A stretch of DNA of 33,929 bases. It comes from a bacterium. GTDB taxonomy: Bacteria; Patescibacteriota; Andersenbacteria; UBA10190. The stretch covers positions 1 to 33,929 of the forward strand of contig JAQBWN010000006.1 of assembly GCA_027624555.1 (NCBI GenBank), given 5' to 3'. Within the stretch, counting starts at the first letter, position 1. Every line of letters starts with the position of its first letter. Below the pieces are notes generated by a model. The model had not been told where the DNA came from, did no database searches, and worked only from the letters and a program-made list of their open reading frames with translations. Positions 33,787 to 33,929 of the stretch are shown here, in pieces. The position numbers and the translations under genes are program-made.

Positions 33787-33929
33787 ATGAACGACTTTAC
33801 TCACCTCCACGTACATTCCCACTATTCCTTGTTGGACGGCCTTGGTAAAATAGATGCGCTTGTAGAACGCACCAAAGAACTGGGCATGAATAGCCTTGCA
33901 ATTACCGACCACGGCGCCATGTACGGAGC
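33787..33929 (+). CDS. dnaE: DNA polymerase III subunit alpha, N-terminal fragment (runs off window)
   Basis: [50 protein letters not shown] domain start. Confidence 0.88.
   Translation, partial: MNDFTHLHVHSHYSLLDGLGKIDALVERTKELGMNSLAITDHGAMYG

Overview
Gene-dense bacterial chromosome segment, most likely from a CPR/Patescibacteria (Parcubacteria-like) genome; the taxonomy is inferred from gene content and style. Core loci: a dcw cluster on the minus strand (mraZ-rsmH-ftsL-like-ftsI-murF-like) with MraZ boxes, rplJ-rplL, mltG, manC, rpmG, tyrS, rpsB-tsf, rpmE-prfA-prmC, rplY, rodA/ftsW and the start of dnaE. Accessory genes: sortase, CAP-domain protein, two RelE/RelB-type toxin-antitoxin loci (one toxin carries a nonsense codon), a broken MFS transporter, a methyltransferase fused to an antitoxin tail, a divergent double-AAA Clp paralog, and a PP2C-like/beta-propeller membrane protein. 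Five tRNAs are seen (Glu-CTC apparently interrupted, Trp-CCA, Thr-GGT, Thr-TGT, Tyr-GTA). Most interesting points: (1) two unrelated short repeat families lie in-frame inside prmC and recur in or near other genes, often touching stop codons; (2) an archaeal/eukaryotic-type TyrRS lies about 650 bp from a short-variable-loop, C1-G72 tRNA-Tyr, a likely co-inherited orthogonal pair; (3) many genes have a -10 hexamer only 6-10 nt before the start codon, suggesting widespread leaderless transcription, and two ORFs start 3-7 nt after a tRNA 3' end; (4) a decaying accessory island at 16.5-19.5 kb contains a RelB-tail/methyltransferase fusion. No CRISPR array, transposase or rRNA gene was seen.
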